Both the position numbers and the translations under genes were made by a program. The notes below the pieces were generated by a model. It did not search any database. It had not been told where the DNA came from and worked only from the letters and a program-made list of their open reading frames with translations. This document shows, in pieces, positions 35,601-43,916 of a stretch of DNA of 57,497 nt (positions are counted from its first letter, which is position 1; the number at the start of each line of letters is the position of its first letter). This DNA is from Akkermansiaceae bacterium UBA6138 (GTDB lineage: Bacteria > Verrucomicrobiota > Verrucomicrobiia > Verrucomicrobiales > DEV007), in the NCBI GenBank assembly GCA_002422425.1, contig DIVG01000039.1, positions 1 through 57,497 of the forward strand. Reading direction: 5' to 3'.

Positions 35601-35934
35601 CGCCCTCTTCAATAAAGGTCTTCAAATTCTCCCAGTGGGCCGGATCAATCTTCGCGTGATTCGCATAGAGGAGGACGGTGTCGTAGTTCGCGAGAAACTC
35701 AGCATCGCCGAAGGCGGCCTCGGGAGTCGTGACGTAGTCGAACCAAATCGCGTCGCGTCCCAGCGCATTCATGAGCATGGGATAATAGAGATCCGATCGA
35801 TGGTTCTGGGCCTCATGACCGACGAAGAGCACCCTGACAGGGCCCTCGACGGGGCGGGCTTGTAACGTCTGTGGCAGAGCAGCGAGGCCGACAAGGATCA
35901 GAAAAACGACAGCAAACACAGAAGGGATTTTCAT
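32638..35934 (-). CDS. ThuA / beta-propeller dehydrogenase / CxxCH cytochrome fusion protein
   Basis: A 1098-residue exported protein with signal peptide 1-27. ThuA-like domain about 33-285 (VLFVGHEAQNHRSDLYYP, EEGGGFVPVHCASW); PVC-type membrane-bound dehydrogenase propeller about 310-630 (IAMAWDERGRCWVAETYD and several DTDGDG calcium-type loops); HEAT-like helices about 640-790; a carbohydrate-binding-like beta module about 795-975 (NLLPNPGMEDVGPDGFPVGW); and a C-terminal cytochrome c with CVNCH at 1023-1027 and a Met ligand in MPPMG near 1078. ThuA domains are linked to sugar or trehalose use, so a periplasmic sugar dehydrogenase is plausible. The frame on the opposite strand is long but is a shadow. 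Confidence 0.9.
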   Translation of the reverse strand: MKIPSVFAVVFLILVGLAALPQTLQARPVEGPVRVLFVGHEAQNHRSDLYYPMLMNALGRDAIWFDYVTTPEAAFGDAEFLANYDTVLLYANHAKIDPAHWENLKTFIEEGGGFVPVHCASWCFQNIPEFDQVVGGRFAHHKTAIFRPKTIDPDHAAIKDVPGFEAWDETYVHTNHNPTDRIVLQVREVGPEDNINEPEPWTWIRTQGKGRVFYTASGHDERVWSLPEFHQLLKRGILWTVGDDRLASYETFLTQREPEERVKDSNVANYEKRPEPLTFQKPYSVKGSIERTQVAADLKLELFASDPEIGKPIAMAWDERGRCWVAETYDYPHGVKPDGVGSDRIRICEDTDGDGRADKFTTFAEGLNIPTGLVFSNGGIIVSQPPRFYFLKDTDGDDVADVKEEIMTGWGIGDTHAQASNLHYGYDNWLHGAVGYSAYEGSVGGKAISFRMGTYRFRPDGSALEFLHQFTNNTWAHSQNEAGDNFGGTANGAPIFFGGIPQTIVPEGMRAMTAKKINLVDAAHALTPNFRQVDVMGGYTSAAGSAFIYSDNLPARLQGKAMVTEPTMKIVALMDVRPDGAGYTAHDGMNLLASTDEWTSPVYAEVGPDGAVWVADWQNFIIQHNPTPSLDRGGYEAKTGVGGAHENPLRDHSRGRIYRIVWKNATEAKVKSLDPSDVPALVAALGAGTQHWRLTAQRLLVEGKHEIAVPGLVKLVTANDGNIAAIHGLWTLHGLGKLDLETHRAALLAKDARLRRNAIRALGADDAASTLFFSSGVVTDPDLNTRLAAFVKIGEFATTPEIQTLVKRLAMDEATRKDEWLAEAAKVLSAVHDAALYTEGPNLLPNPGMEDVGPDGFPVGWTRRDYGGEPKKAGNESAEWSIVSGAGMVKSGKNAFRCITRAPADTSFYADVELKPNTEYKMSAWVKAHGFKNPSKVSLNDHIGRAETEKVTRQSGWVKVETTFNSKDRPKASINLLHVAWGDSYFDDVSLTELIPADESETLLTGDAKRGEEIYWKHPVAGCVNCHMLGGKGSPIGPALDGIASRKDAAYLAQSLVDPNAVLAEEYTATPVSPMPPMGLILKAQELEDVKAFLGTLK

Positions 35935-36050
35935 CGGCAGCAGTGGGGGATACTAGCGAACACTACGCCCTCCCGTCCACCACGGTCTTGAATCGACCCG
36001 CCGCATTCTATGATGAATCGGCCATCGGAAGGCAACCGTCCCGCGGGGCC

Positions 36051-37667
36051 TCACTGGACTCGCTTCCAGAAATAGACCCAGCGCTCCGATACGACCTTGC
36101 CATTCCCACCCTGAATCTCGCAGGTGAAATCGACGTCGTTGACGCCTGCTTCAGGCTCAAAGACAAAAAAGGCCCGCAGCACCTGCGGCATATGAATCTC
36201 CGGACTGCGGCCAAGACCGGCAGGGAGATCATCGACGTGCGCCATGCTCATGTCAGTGAGGCCGACATGAATCAGCTTCACCTTCGGATTGCTCATCGTC
36301 ACGACGGGCTTGAAGTCGGTGATATCATCCCATTTCGGGTCGCCCACTTTTTTCTCTGGAACGAGCGGCTTCGCGAACTCGACCGTCATGAGCACCTGGT
36401 TCGGCGTTTGCACCGGCGTTCCCGATCGGGTCGCCCGCACCGCGAAGAGCCCCGACGGCGGCAGATCGTGAAACCAGCGGAGCCGATAGTGAAAATGATA
36501 GGGTTTTCCCGTCTCGAGCACGGGCTGGGGCTCCCAGAGCAGGCTGATGTTATCGTGTGTCTCGTCGGGCGTGGGGATCTCGATGAGGTGAAGACGCCCT
36601 TTCTCAAAACCGGCCACCGGCTCGACCTTCACTCCGGGTCGCAGATGGTAGGCGGCCTCGCTGTCCTCGTAGGAGGAAAAAGAGCGATCCCGCTGCAGGA
36701 GCGACCACGAGCGTGGCGCCTCGAGCGAAAAGACGCAGTGGCGGAACTGACCCTTCGTCATTTCGAGCGGGCGATAATGGAGCTCACCGCCGGCCAGTTC
36801 AATCTGAAGTCCGTCGCTGTCGTGAATCTCGGGACGGAAATCATAGGGCCTCGGATGCGTGTCCTCACCGAACCAGAACATCGAAGAGAAAGGCGCAATC
36901 CCGAGCTGCCGGAGGGGGCGGCGCAGGGTCAACTCGGCCTCGACCTCCATCACCGTCTCTTCCCCGGGAGTGACGACAAAGCGGTAGGCGCCCGCGACAC
37001 TTTCCCCCTCGAGCATGGCGAGCACGGTGAGGGATTTGTCTCCCGGCTTGGGCTCCTGCAGGACGAATCGGGTGAAGTTCGGAAACTCTTCCGGCACCCC
37101 GGGGATCCCGCTGTTGACAGAGAGGCCGCGGGCGGAGAGACCGTAGTTCCCCTTCGCCGGAATCGCCCGGAAATAGCTCGCCCCGAGAAATACGAGGAAC
37201 TCGTCCATGTAGTCGGTCGAGTTCAAATGCGTCCGCGCGCGCCATCCGGCATAACCGGGAGGCGCCGGGGTGCCGGGGGGCACGACCTGCTTGCCGTAGT
37301 CGAAGAGCGAGAGATCAAAGGCGATCGGCTTCAGCTCTGTTCCGCTCAGTTCACTGATCGAAACGGTCTGACGGGCGGTCCAGCCGGGATGGAAGAAGTC
37401 GATCGAAAAGGGCCCCTTTTCCTCCCACCACCGTCCCGACTCCATCTTGAAGCGAATGTCGCGATGGGCGTCATAGTTCAGATTCTTCCAGAAGTCGGCA
37501 AGCAAGTCCGGTGCGGGCGCATAGGGAACGGCGGCGAGGGCCCGGGCTTCCTCCTTCATCTGTATGAAGGAGGCGTCGCTGTCGGCCGCGCGAAGCGATG
37601 CGGGAGCAAGGAAAAGGGCGGCGGCGACCGTGAGAAAACAGAGAAGGCGCGAAGAAGCTGAGATCAT
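36051..37667 (-). CDS. Glucan biosynthesis protein, OpgG/MdoG family
   Basis: A 538-residue exported protein. I start at MISASSRLLCFLTVAAALFL, a clear signal peptide, not at the codon 13 residues upstream. The mature part matches the OpgG/OpgD family: FWKNLNYDAHRDIRFK, FLVFLGASYFRAIPAKGNYGLSARGL (NYGLSARGL is diagnostic), FWFGEDTHPRPYDFRPEIHDSDGL and the final Ig-like domain. Such periplasmic proteins help make or trim osmoregulated glucans; no OpgH is in the window. It lies 116 bases upstream of the ThuA fusion gene on the same strand. Confidence 0.92.
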   Translation of the reverse strand: MISASSRLLCFLTVAAALFLAPASLRAADSDASFIQMKEEARALAAVPYAPAPDLLADFWKNLNYDAHRDIRFKMESGRWWEEKGPFSIDFFHPGWTARQTVSISELSGTELKPIAFDLSLFDYGKQVVPPGTPAPPGYAGWRARTHLNSTDYMDEFLVFLGASYFRAIPAKGNYGLSARGLSVNSGIPGVPEEFPNFTRFVLQEPKPGDKSLTVLAMLEGESVAGAYRFVVTPGEETVMEVEAELTLRRPLRQLGIAPFSSMFWFGEDTHPRPYDFRPEIHDSDGLQIELAGGELHYRPLEMTKGQFRHCVFSLEAPRSWSLLQRDRSFSSYEDSEAAYHLRPGVKVEPVAGFEKGRLHLIEIPTPDETHDNISLLWEPQPVLETGKPYHFHYRLRWFHDLPPSGLFAVRATRSGTPVQTPNQVLMTVEFAKPLVPEKKVGDPKWDDITDFKPVVTMSNPKVKLIHVGLTDMSMAHVDDLPAGLGRSPEIHMPQVLRAFFVFEPEAGVNDVDFTCEIQGGNGKVVSERWVYFWKRVQ

Positions 37668-37833
37668 GGAGGATGGGAATGATCGGGCGTTCTCCGCCGC
37701 GATCACGTGTGGTCACATTCGTCGCCGAGAAAGCCCAAAGTGCAAGCGGCGGAGCGGCAAAGTGAGATAGAGATTTTACCGCTTTTTCGCGAGGTGACAG
37801 AACCGGAGAAATCTTTTATGAAAGGCGACCCCC

Positions 37834-38670
37834 ATGACCACCCGCCTGCGTCCCCTCATTCTCTCTGACCTGACTTTCGCCCAGGAACTGAGTCGCGCGA
37901 CCGGATGGAATCAGACGCCGGCGGACTGGAGGCGTTTTCTCAATCTCGGCGAAGGCGGCTGTTTTCTCGCCGAACACGAAGGGGAATCCGCCGGCACCGC
38001 CACGACGATCTCCTACGGAACCGACCTCGCCTGGATCGGGATGGTACTCGTCGATCCCGGGTTTCAGCGACGCGGGATCGGCACGGCCTTGCTGCACGGC
38101 GCGATACGCTATTTGCGGGAAGATCGCGCCATTGCCTGCGTCCGCCTTGATGCCACACCGGCCGGACGACCGCTCTACGAAAGGCTCGGCTTTCACGCGG
38201 AATGGGGGCTGCGGCGCTGGCGGCGCGAGGCGGACAGTGAGAGCACGGAAGAGTTCAGCGCCTCGGCCATCACTCTCACCGCTGAATCGTTCGCCCTCGA
38301 CCGCAGCGTTTTCGGCGCCGATCGATCCGCGCTGCTGCGCTCCCTCGCCGCCGGATCATTCGGGGGAATAGCGATCCCCGACGGGAGCTTTGGCCTTGTC
38401 CGGGAAGGAGAGAGGGCGCTCTATCTCGGCCCCATCACCGCCGCCTCGACCACGAGCGGACTCGCCCTTGCCAAGCAGCTCGTCGCCTCCTGCCCCCCGC
38501 ATCGCGAGATCTTCTGGGATCTCCCCGATGAAAATGCAGCCGCGACCGAACTCGCCGCCTCGCTCGGCTTTCAGCCCGTGCGCGAACTCACCCGCATGTG
38601 GCTGGGTGACAATCCCCTCCCCTGCGATCCCGAAAAGATCTTCGGGCTAGCTGAACCGGCGCTGGGCTGA
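37834..38670 (+). CDS. GNAT-family N-acetyltransferase
   Basis: A 278-residue protein with an N-terminal GNAT domain (residues 4-130): the acetyl-CoA motif is VDPGFQRRGIGTALLHGAI, preceded by WIGMVLV. The C-terminal half (about 150-278) resembles the second acetyltransferase-like domain of YitH-type proteins. The substrate is unknown. Divergent from the OpgG gene with 166 bases between. Confidence 0.87.
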   Translation: MTTRLRPLILSDLTFAQELSRATGWNQTPADWRRFLNLGEGGCFLAEHEGESAGTATTISYGTDLAWIGMVLVDPGFQRRGIGTALLHGAIRYLREDRAIACVRLDATPAGRPLYERLGFHAEWGLRRWRREADSESTEEFSASAITLTAESFALDRSVFGADRSALLRSLAAGSFGGIAIPDGSFGLVREGERALYLGPITAASTTSGLALAKQLVASCPPHREIFWDLPDENAAATELAASLGFQPVRELTRMWLGDNPLPCDPEKIFGLAEPALG

Positions 38671-38742
38671 GCGTAGTAGCAAAACTCGCGAGGGCTTTGC
38701 CCCCCACCCCACGATGACGCCATTTCCAATCATTCTTATTTG

Positions 38743-38754
38743 CGACTAAAGTCG
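38743..38754. repeat. CTAAAG-core palindrome upstream of the IclR gene
   Basis: CGACT (38743-38747) and AGTCG (38750-38754) are exact inverted arms around AA. It ends 8 bases before the IclR start, so it could be an autoregulatory site, but related palindromes occur at 45373 and 45440, which also suits a REP-like repeat. Confidence 0.5.
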
Positions 38755-38762
38755 TTTATACG

Positions 38763-39569
38763 ATGATCAACTTGCTCGAATCCCTGCCCTCCGCCGCGGC
38801 GACGATGGATGACATGCCATCCCCGACCGGGGCGAAGACGCTCGTCCTGCTCGATTTACTCTCGCGACACGGCGAGGGCCTCACCGCCGCCGAGGCCGCG
38901 CGACGGACCGGATTCACCCAGAATCTCGTCTTCCGTATTCTCAAAACCCTCGTGCAGATGGGGTATGCGACACAACGTGAGGACAACAAATCCTACGTCC
39001 TCACCAATCGCCTTCTCCAGCTCTCCGGCCCGCGCACAGGGGAGCGCAGCCTCGTCTTCTGCGCCCACGAGGCCCTGCGCCGACTGCGTGACGAGACCGG
39101 TGAGACGGTCCAGCTCGTCATCGAAGCGGAGGGAAAAGCGCTCGTCCTCGAACAATTCCGCGGCACTCAGGCGCTCCAGGTTTGCGGCGAAGTCGGAATG
39201 CGAGTGCCCCTTTATTCCTGCGCTCCCGGCAAAGCCATCCTTGCGCACTGGGGCGAAGCCAGGCTCGCCGAATGGTTTCGCGGCCGGGGGAAACATCTCA
39301 AGCGTTTCACCGCCACCACCCTGACCCGGCGCGAAGATCTCGTGCAAGAGCTAGCCAGGATCCGCATCACCGGCTACGCCACCGACCGGGCCGAAGGCGT
39401 CGAGGGCATCCACTGCGTCGCCGTCCCCGTCTTTGACGAATACCGCCAGCCCGTCGCCGCGATCACCGTGATGGCCCCGCTCACCCGCCTGCCCGAGGAG
39501 GATTTCGCCCGCCTCGCCCCAACCTGCCGCGAGGCCGCCGACCGGATTGAAAGAAAGCTCAGACAATGA
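38763..39569 (+). CDS. IclR-family transcriptional regulator
   Basis: A 268-residue regulator. The winged HTH is at about 25-85 (LTAAEAARRTGFTQNLVFRIL and TLVQMGYATQREDNKSYVL) and the GAF-like IclR effector domain at about 95-265 (RVPLYSCAPGKAILAHWG, GYATDRAEGVEGIHCVAVPV). IclR proteins respond to small organic acids. It lies directly upstream of the second PSD1-DUF1501 pair and its TGA overlaps the ATG of the long PSD1 frame (ATGA at 39566), so it probably regulates that pair. Confidence 0.92.
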   Translation: MINLLESLPSAAATMDDMPSPTGAKTLVLLDLLSRHGEGLTAAEAARRTGFTQNLVFRILKTLVQMGYATQREDNKSYVLTNRLLQLSGPRTGERSLVFCAHEALRRLRDETGETVQLVIEAEGKALVLEQFRGTQALQVCGEVGMRVPLYSCAPGKAILAHWGEARLAEWFRGRGKHLKRFTATTLTRREDLVQELARIRITGYATDRAEGVEGIHCVAVPVFDEYRQPVAAITVMAPLTRLPEEDFARLAPTCREAADRIERKLRQ

Positions 39570-42500
39570 AAAGAAGGGGGACAGTCAGTTTGAAGATCGA
39601 CAGAGCGATTCCTTCACGGCTCGACGACGATGAGCTCGGAGGCAATGGTCCGGAAGTCGTCGCCGTTCCGTGTGATGATCGCGTTTTCCCCTTCCCTAAG
39701 TTCGCGGAGCGCTTCGTCACTCTTCTGCCAGGGAGACTTCGGAGCCGCTTTTCTGGCAGCCGCAACTCTGGCTCGATAATCATCAATGGTTGTCGTGATC
39801 GTTGCTATGGTTCGATACAACTACAATCATCGCGATTTCGCTCTTTCTCAACCCGGTTCTTCCCCCTCCTTGCCGCCCTGGCATCGCCTCTGATCGCCGC
39901 GCCAAACCCCTCTCAAATCGAATTCTTCGAATCGCGCATCCGCCCCATCCTCGCGCAGGAGTGCTACGAGTGTCATTCCGAGGCGACGAAGGCAAGGGGT
40001 GGACTTCTTCTCGACTCGCGACCAGGCTGGGAAAAAGGGGGTGAGTCGGGCCCGGTTCTTGTCCCCGGAAAACCGGACGATTCACTCCTCCTCCGCAGCA
40101 TCGCCCACGAGATCGAAGATCTCAAAATGCCGAAAAACGGCGCGCAGCTCGAACCGCAGATCCTCGAAGATTTCCGCACCTGGATCGCGATGGGCACCCC
40201 CGATCCGCGCGACGCCGCCCCCTCGCCGGATCAACTCGAAAAGGACACCGACTGGAAAGCCATCTCCGCCCGCCGCGCCCAGTGGTGGAGCTTCCAGCCC
40301 GTCAAAAAGCCTCGCGCCCCTGAAGTCGCCGGAGTGACTCATCAGGTCGATCGATTCATCCGCGAACGTCTCGCCAAAGAGGACCTCAGCCCCGCCGATC
40401 GCGCCGATCCCCGGACCCTCGTGCGTCGACTCTACTTCAATCTCATCGGACTTCCCCCCACTCCCGAAGAAGCCGCCGCCTTCGAAGCCGACTCCATCCG
40501 AAATCCCCAATCCGCCATCCGCAATCTCACCGACCGACTCCTCGCCGATCCCGCCTTCGGCGAAAAATGGGCCCGTCACTGGATGGACTGGACCCGCTAC
40601 GCCGACACCCACGGCAGCGAGGGCGACCCTGTCATCCCCCACGCCTCACAGTATCGCGACTACCTCATCCGCGCGCTCAACGAGGATGTGCCCTACGACC
40701 AGCTTCTCCTCGAGCACTTCGCCGGAGACCTCCTCGGGACACCCCGTCTCGATGCCGCGAAAAAGATCAACGAGAGCGCCCTCGGACTCGGCCACCTTCG
40801 CATGGTCTTCCACGGCTTCGCCCCGACCGACGCTCTCGACGAGCGCGTCCGCTTCACCGACGACCAGATCAACACGGTGACGAAGGCCTTTCTCGGGCTC
40901 ACGGTCTCCTGTGCGCGCTGCCACGACCACAAATTCGACGCGATCAGCCAGGCCGACTACTACGCCCTCTTCGGAATCTTCTCCTCGGCCCTGCCCGCGA
41001 CGATCGCGGTTGATGCCCCCGGTATCCTCGAACAGCACCGCGACGAACTCGCCGCCCTGAAGCCTGCGATTCGTCAGCAACTCGCCGCCGCCTGGTCGGC
41101 ATCCCTGCCGAAAACCGCAAGCGACTGGGAGAAACATCTTTCCGGAAAAAGCGACCGCGGTCCCGCTCTCGCCCTCCTCGCCGAAATTCAAGCGACCGGG
41201 AGCGATGCGCCGGCTGTCGCGAAACTGTGGGACACCGCGAAGAAGCAGGGCCCGGCAAAAGGACTCTCCGCCGCGAAACGATGGGACCTCTCCGATCCCG
41301 CGCATTTCAATACCTGGAGCCGCTACGGCGAAGGCCTCTTCGGCGAAAAACCCGCGCCCGCCGGAGAATTCACCCTAACAAACACAAACGCGGACAGCAG
41401 GACCGTCGTGCAGAGCATCCTCCCCGCCGGAGCCTACTCGCATCTCCTCTCGACAAAACACCGCGGCGTCCTCGCCTCGGCCCCTTTCGATCTCGACGGC
41501 GAGTATGACCTCCACGTCCTCGTGAACGGCGAAGGCAGCTCGGTCCGCTACGTCGTGCAGCATTACCCGCGCAGCGGCACGGTCTACCCCGTCACCGATC
41601 TCGGGAGTTCCAACTGGCACTGGATCAAGTATGATCTCAACTACTGGAAAGGCGACAATCTCCATCTCGAACTCGCCACCGCCGGCGATGCGCCTATCCT
41701 CGTGAAGGGCGATGAGCGCTCCTGGTTCGGGATCCGCGAAGCCGTCCTCGTGAAAAAGGGAGAGCCCGCTCCCGCCAGTCCCGATCAGGAATCTCTCGCC
41801 GCTCTTTTTGGCAACTCTGACGACTCACTCCCCGCGAACTTCGAAGAGGCCTGCGCCCTTTACAAGAAGGTCCTGCAAGAACTCCTCGCGGATTGGGCCG
41901 CTGCCTCCCCCGCTCTCGACGATGCCGGAGCCCTCTTTCTCAACGAAGCACTTCAGGCCGGGATCTTCCCTAACACTCTCACTACTTTACCCGAATCTCT
42001 ACAATCCCTTGTGACCCGGTATCGTCAGCTCGAGTCGGCTATTCCCCTGCCCACCCGCGCCCCGGGCGTCTTCGAGCGACCCGGGATCGACCAGCCCCTC
42101 TTCATCCGCGGCGATCACAAGCAGCCCGGACCTCCCGTGCCGCGGCGCTTTCTCGAAGAACTCGATGCCGCACCTTACACGACGAGGGGCACCGGCCGAC
42201 TCGAGTTCGCCCGCGACCTCGTTGAGGCGAAAAATCCCTTCACCAGCCGCGTCATTGTGAATCGACTCTGGTATCACCTCTTCGGCGAAGGCATCGTCCC
42301 GACGGTGGATAATCTCGGCCGTCTTGGAGAACCCCCGAGCCATCCCGAGCTGCTCGATTTTCTCGCCGACCGCTTTCGCAACGAACAGGACTGGTCACTA
42401 AAGGCGCTCATTCGCGATCTCGTTCTCACGGAAACCTGGCAGCAGGCGAGCGGCCCCTCACCCGAAGCCCTCGAACTCGACCCCGCCAATGCGCTTCTCT

Positions 42501-43912
42501 CCTCCTACCCGCTCCGGCGGCTCGAGGCCGAGGCTATCCGCGACAGCTTCCTCGCCGTCTCCGGCCAGCTCGACCGTACCGCGTTCGGTCCTCCAGTCGG
42601 CGGCGGAACCCCGCGTCGCTCCGTCTACCTCCGGGTGAAACGTAACGACCTCGAGCCGCTCCTCACCACTTTTGATTTCCCTGTACCCGCCTCTTCGGTG
42701 GGGCGGCGCGATGTCACCAATGTCCCCGCCCAGTCCCTCACGCTATTGAACGATCCCTTCCTCATCGATCAGGCGAAAAAATGGGCCGCGACGAGGCGAT
42801 CCACCCTGCCGCCCGGGGCCGGCGACGAGGACCGCATTCATCATCTGTTCGAGACTGCCGTGACACGGCCTCCCACTTCCGCCGAACTCACCGGAGCAAA
42901 GGACTTTCTCGCCGCGATCGACTACGAACACCGCGCCGCCACGGAGCACTTCACTGCTGTCACCGCTCAGCTGGACGACGACCGCGCCGCCGTCGCGGGT
43001 ATCCTCGCTCCGATCCGATCCGCTCTGGAAAAGGAACGGATCCTCGCCTTTGAAAAAGAAAAAGGAACCGCCGCACCGAAGGCAAGGCTCGATCCGGTGG
43101 CGCACTGGGACTTTGAAAAGGACGCCGTTGACCTCGTCAGTGGACTACCCCTCACCCTCGAAGGATCCGCCCGCGTCGAAAACGGCGCCCTCGTCGTTGA
43201 TGAAAAAGGCTTCGCCGCGAGCAGCACGCTCCCCTTCGACCTCGCCGAAAAAACCCTCGAGGCCACCGTCATCCTCACGACTCTGGAGCAGGCCGGCGGA
43301 GGAGTCATCACCGTGCAGAAAGAAAACGGAGGCGTCTTTGACAGCATCGTCTTCGCCGAACGGCGCAGGCACGAGTGGCTCGCCGGCAGTGAATTCCATA
43401 GTCGCACGCTGGACTTCAACGCCCCCGCCGAAACCGCGGCAGCCAATGCACCGATCCATCTCGTATTAACCTACGCGAAAGACGGCACCATCCGCGCCTT
43501 CCGCAACGGCCAACCCTGGGGAGATCCCATCCGCAAAGCCGATCTGCAATCCTACCCGAAGGGCGAGAGCAAGGTCCTCTTCGGTCTGCGCCACGGCACC
43601 GCCGCGAGCGGAAACAAAACGCTCCGCGGACGCATCCACGAAGCCCGCCTTTACGCGCGTGAACTCAGCGCCGACGAAGTGCAGGCCGCCTACACCGGAG
43701 GCCCCGTGCCCGTGACACGAGAGGACATCACCCGACTCCTCACCGAAGCGCAGCGGGAACAAGTCACCACCCTCGAAGTCGGCATCGCCGCCCTCGAATC
43801 AGAGGAAGCCGAACTCCGCCGGCGAGGCGCGGACATCCCCCTCGAAGAACGCCGCTGGCACGACCTCGCCCACGCGATTTTTAACCTCAAGGAATTCATC
43901 TATCTGCGCTAA
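39566..43912 (+). CDS. PSD1 / planctomycete cytochrome c domain protein with LamG insert, second copy
   Basis: A long frame of 1448 codons, but the first 90 residues do not look like PSD1. A signal peptide is visible at about 93-112 (RSFSTRFFPLLAALASPLIA) with no ATG, GTG or TTG near it, so the start is uncertain. Then: PSCyt1 with CYECH (133-137); DUF1549 about 255-470 with CARCH (449-453); an inserted beta module about 575-733; PSD1/DUF1553 about 860-1110; a LamG/concanavalin-like domain about 1177-1379 between two charged helical stretches; and the DUF1553 end FNLKEFIYLR. The LamG sits inside the last domain, a glycan-binding hint. DUF1501 follows 4 bases later. Confidence 0.85.
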   Translation: MKRRGTVSLKIDRAIPSRLDDDELGGNGPEVVAVPCDDRVFPFPKFAERFVTLLPGRLRSRFSGSRNSGSIIINGCRDRCYGSIQLQSSRFRSFSTRFFPLLAALASPLIAAPNPSQIEFFESRIRPILAQECYECHSEATKARGGLLLDSRPGWEKGGESGPVLVPGKPDDSLLLRSIAHEIEDLKMPKNGAQLEPQILEDFRTWIAMGTPDPRDAAPSPDQLEKDTDWKAISARRAQWWSFQPVKKPRAPEVAGVTHQVDRFIRERLAKEDLSPADRADPRTLVRRLYFNLIGLPPTPEEAAAFEADSIRNPQSAIRNLTDRLLADPAFGEKWARHWMDWTRYADTHGSEGDPVIPHASQYRDYLIRALNEDVPYDQLLLEHFAGDLLGTPRLDAAKKINESALGLGHLRMVFHGFAPTDALDERVRFTDDQINTVTKAFLGLTVSCARCHDHKFDAISQADYYALFGIFSSALPATIAVDAPGILEQHRDELAALKPAIRQQLAAAWSASLPKTASDWEKHLSGKSDRGPALALLAEIQATGSDAPAVAKLWDTAKKQGPAKGLSAAKRWDLSDPAHFNTWSRYGEGLFGEKPAPAGEFTLTNTNADSRTVVQSILPAGAYSHLLSTKHRGVLASAPFDLDGEYDLHVLVNGEGSSVRYVVQHYPRSGTVYPVTDLGSSNWHWIKYDLNYWKGDNLHLELATAGDAPILVKGDERSWFGIREAVLVKKGEPAPASPDQESLAALFGNSDDSLPANFEEACALYKKVLQELLADWAAASPALDDAGALFLNEALQAGIFPNTLTTLPESLQSLVTRYRQLESAIPLPTRAPGVFERPGIDQPLFIRGDHKQPGPPVPRRFLEELDAAPYTTRGTGRLEFARDLVEAKNPFTSRVIVNRLWYHLFGEGIVPTVDNLGRLGEPPSHPELLDFLADRFRNEQDWSLKALIRDLVLTETWQQASGPSPEALELDPANALLSSYPLRRLEAEAIRDSFLAVSGQLDRTAFGPPVGGGTPRRSVYLRVKRNDLEPLLTTFDFPVPASSVGRRDVTNVPAQSLTLLNDPFLIDQAKKWAATRRSTLPPGAGDEDRIHHLFETAVTRPPTSAELTGAKDFLAAIDYEHRAATEHFTAVTAQLDDDRAAVAGILAPIRSALEKERILAFEKEKGTAAPKARLDPVAHWDFEKDAVDLVSGLPLTLEGSARVENGALVVDEKGFAASSTLPFDLAEKTLEATVILTTLEQAGGGVITVQKENGGVFDSIVFAERRRHEWLAGSEFHSRTLDFNAPAETAAANAPIHLVLTYAKDGTIRAFRNGQPWGDPIRKADLQSYPKGESKVLFGLRHGTAASGNKTLRGRIHEARLYARELSADEVQAAYTGGPVPVTREDITRLLTEAQREQVTTLEVGIAALESEEAELRRRGADIPLEERRWHDLAHAIFNLKEFIYLR
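39614..39820 (-). pseudogene. Possible PIN-domain toxin remnant opposite the PSD1 start
   Basis: A 68-codon minus-strand frame whose end, AIITRNGDDFRTIASELIVV, resembles the C-terminus of PIN toxins (TRN-x-x-DF followed by a short strand and Pro). The N-terminal three quarters with the D and E metal residues is missing. It reads better as protein than the plus-strand frame over the same bases, which suggests an inserted and decayed fragment. Confidence 0.35.
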
Positions 43913-43916
43913 CGAC

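Noticed and set aside
32365..35865. A plus-strand frame of 1166 codons opposite the ThuA fusion gene
   Set aside because: It is a GC-driven shadow; the minus-strand protein has clear domains, a signal peptide and heme motifs, the plus frame has none.
35871..37661. A plus-strand frame of 596 codons opposite the OpgG-like gene
   Set aside because: The minus strand has the NYGLSARGL family motif and a signal peptide; the plus frame has neither.
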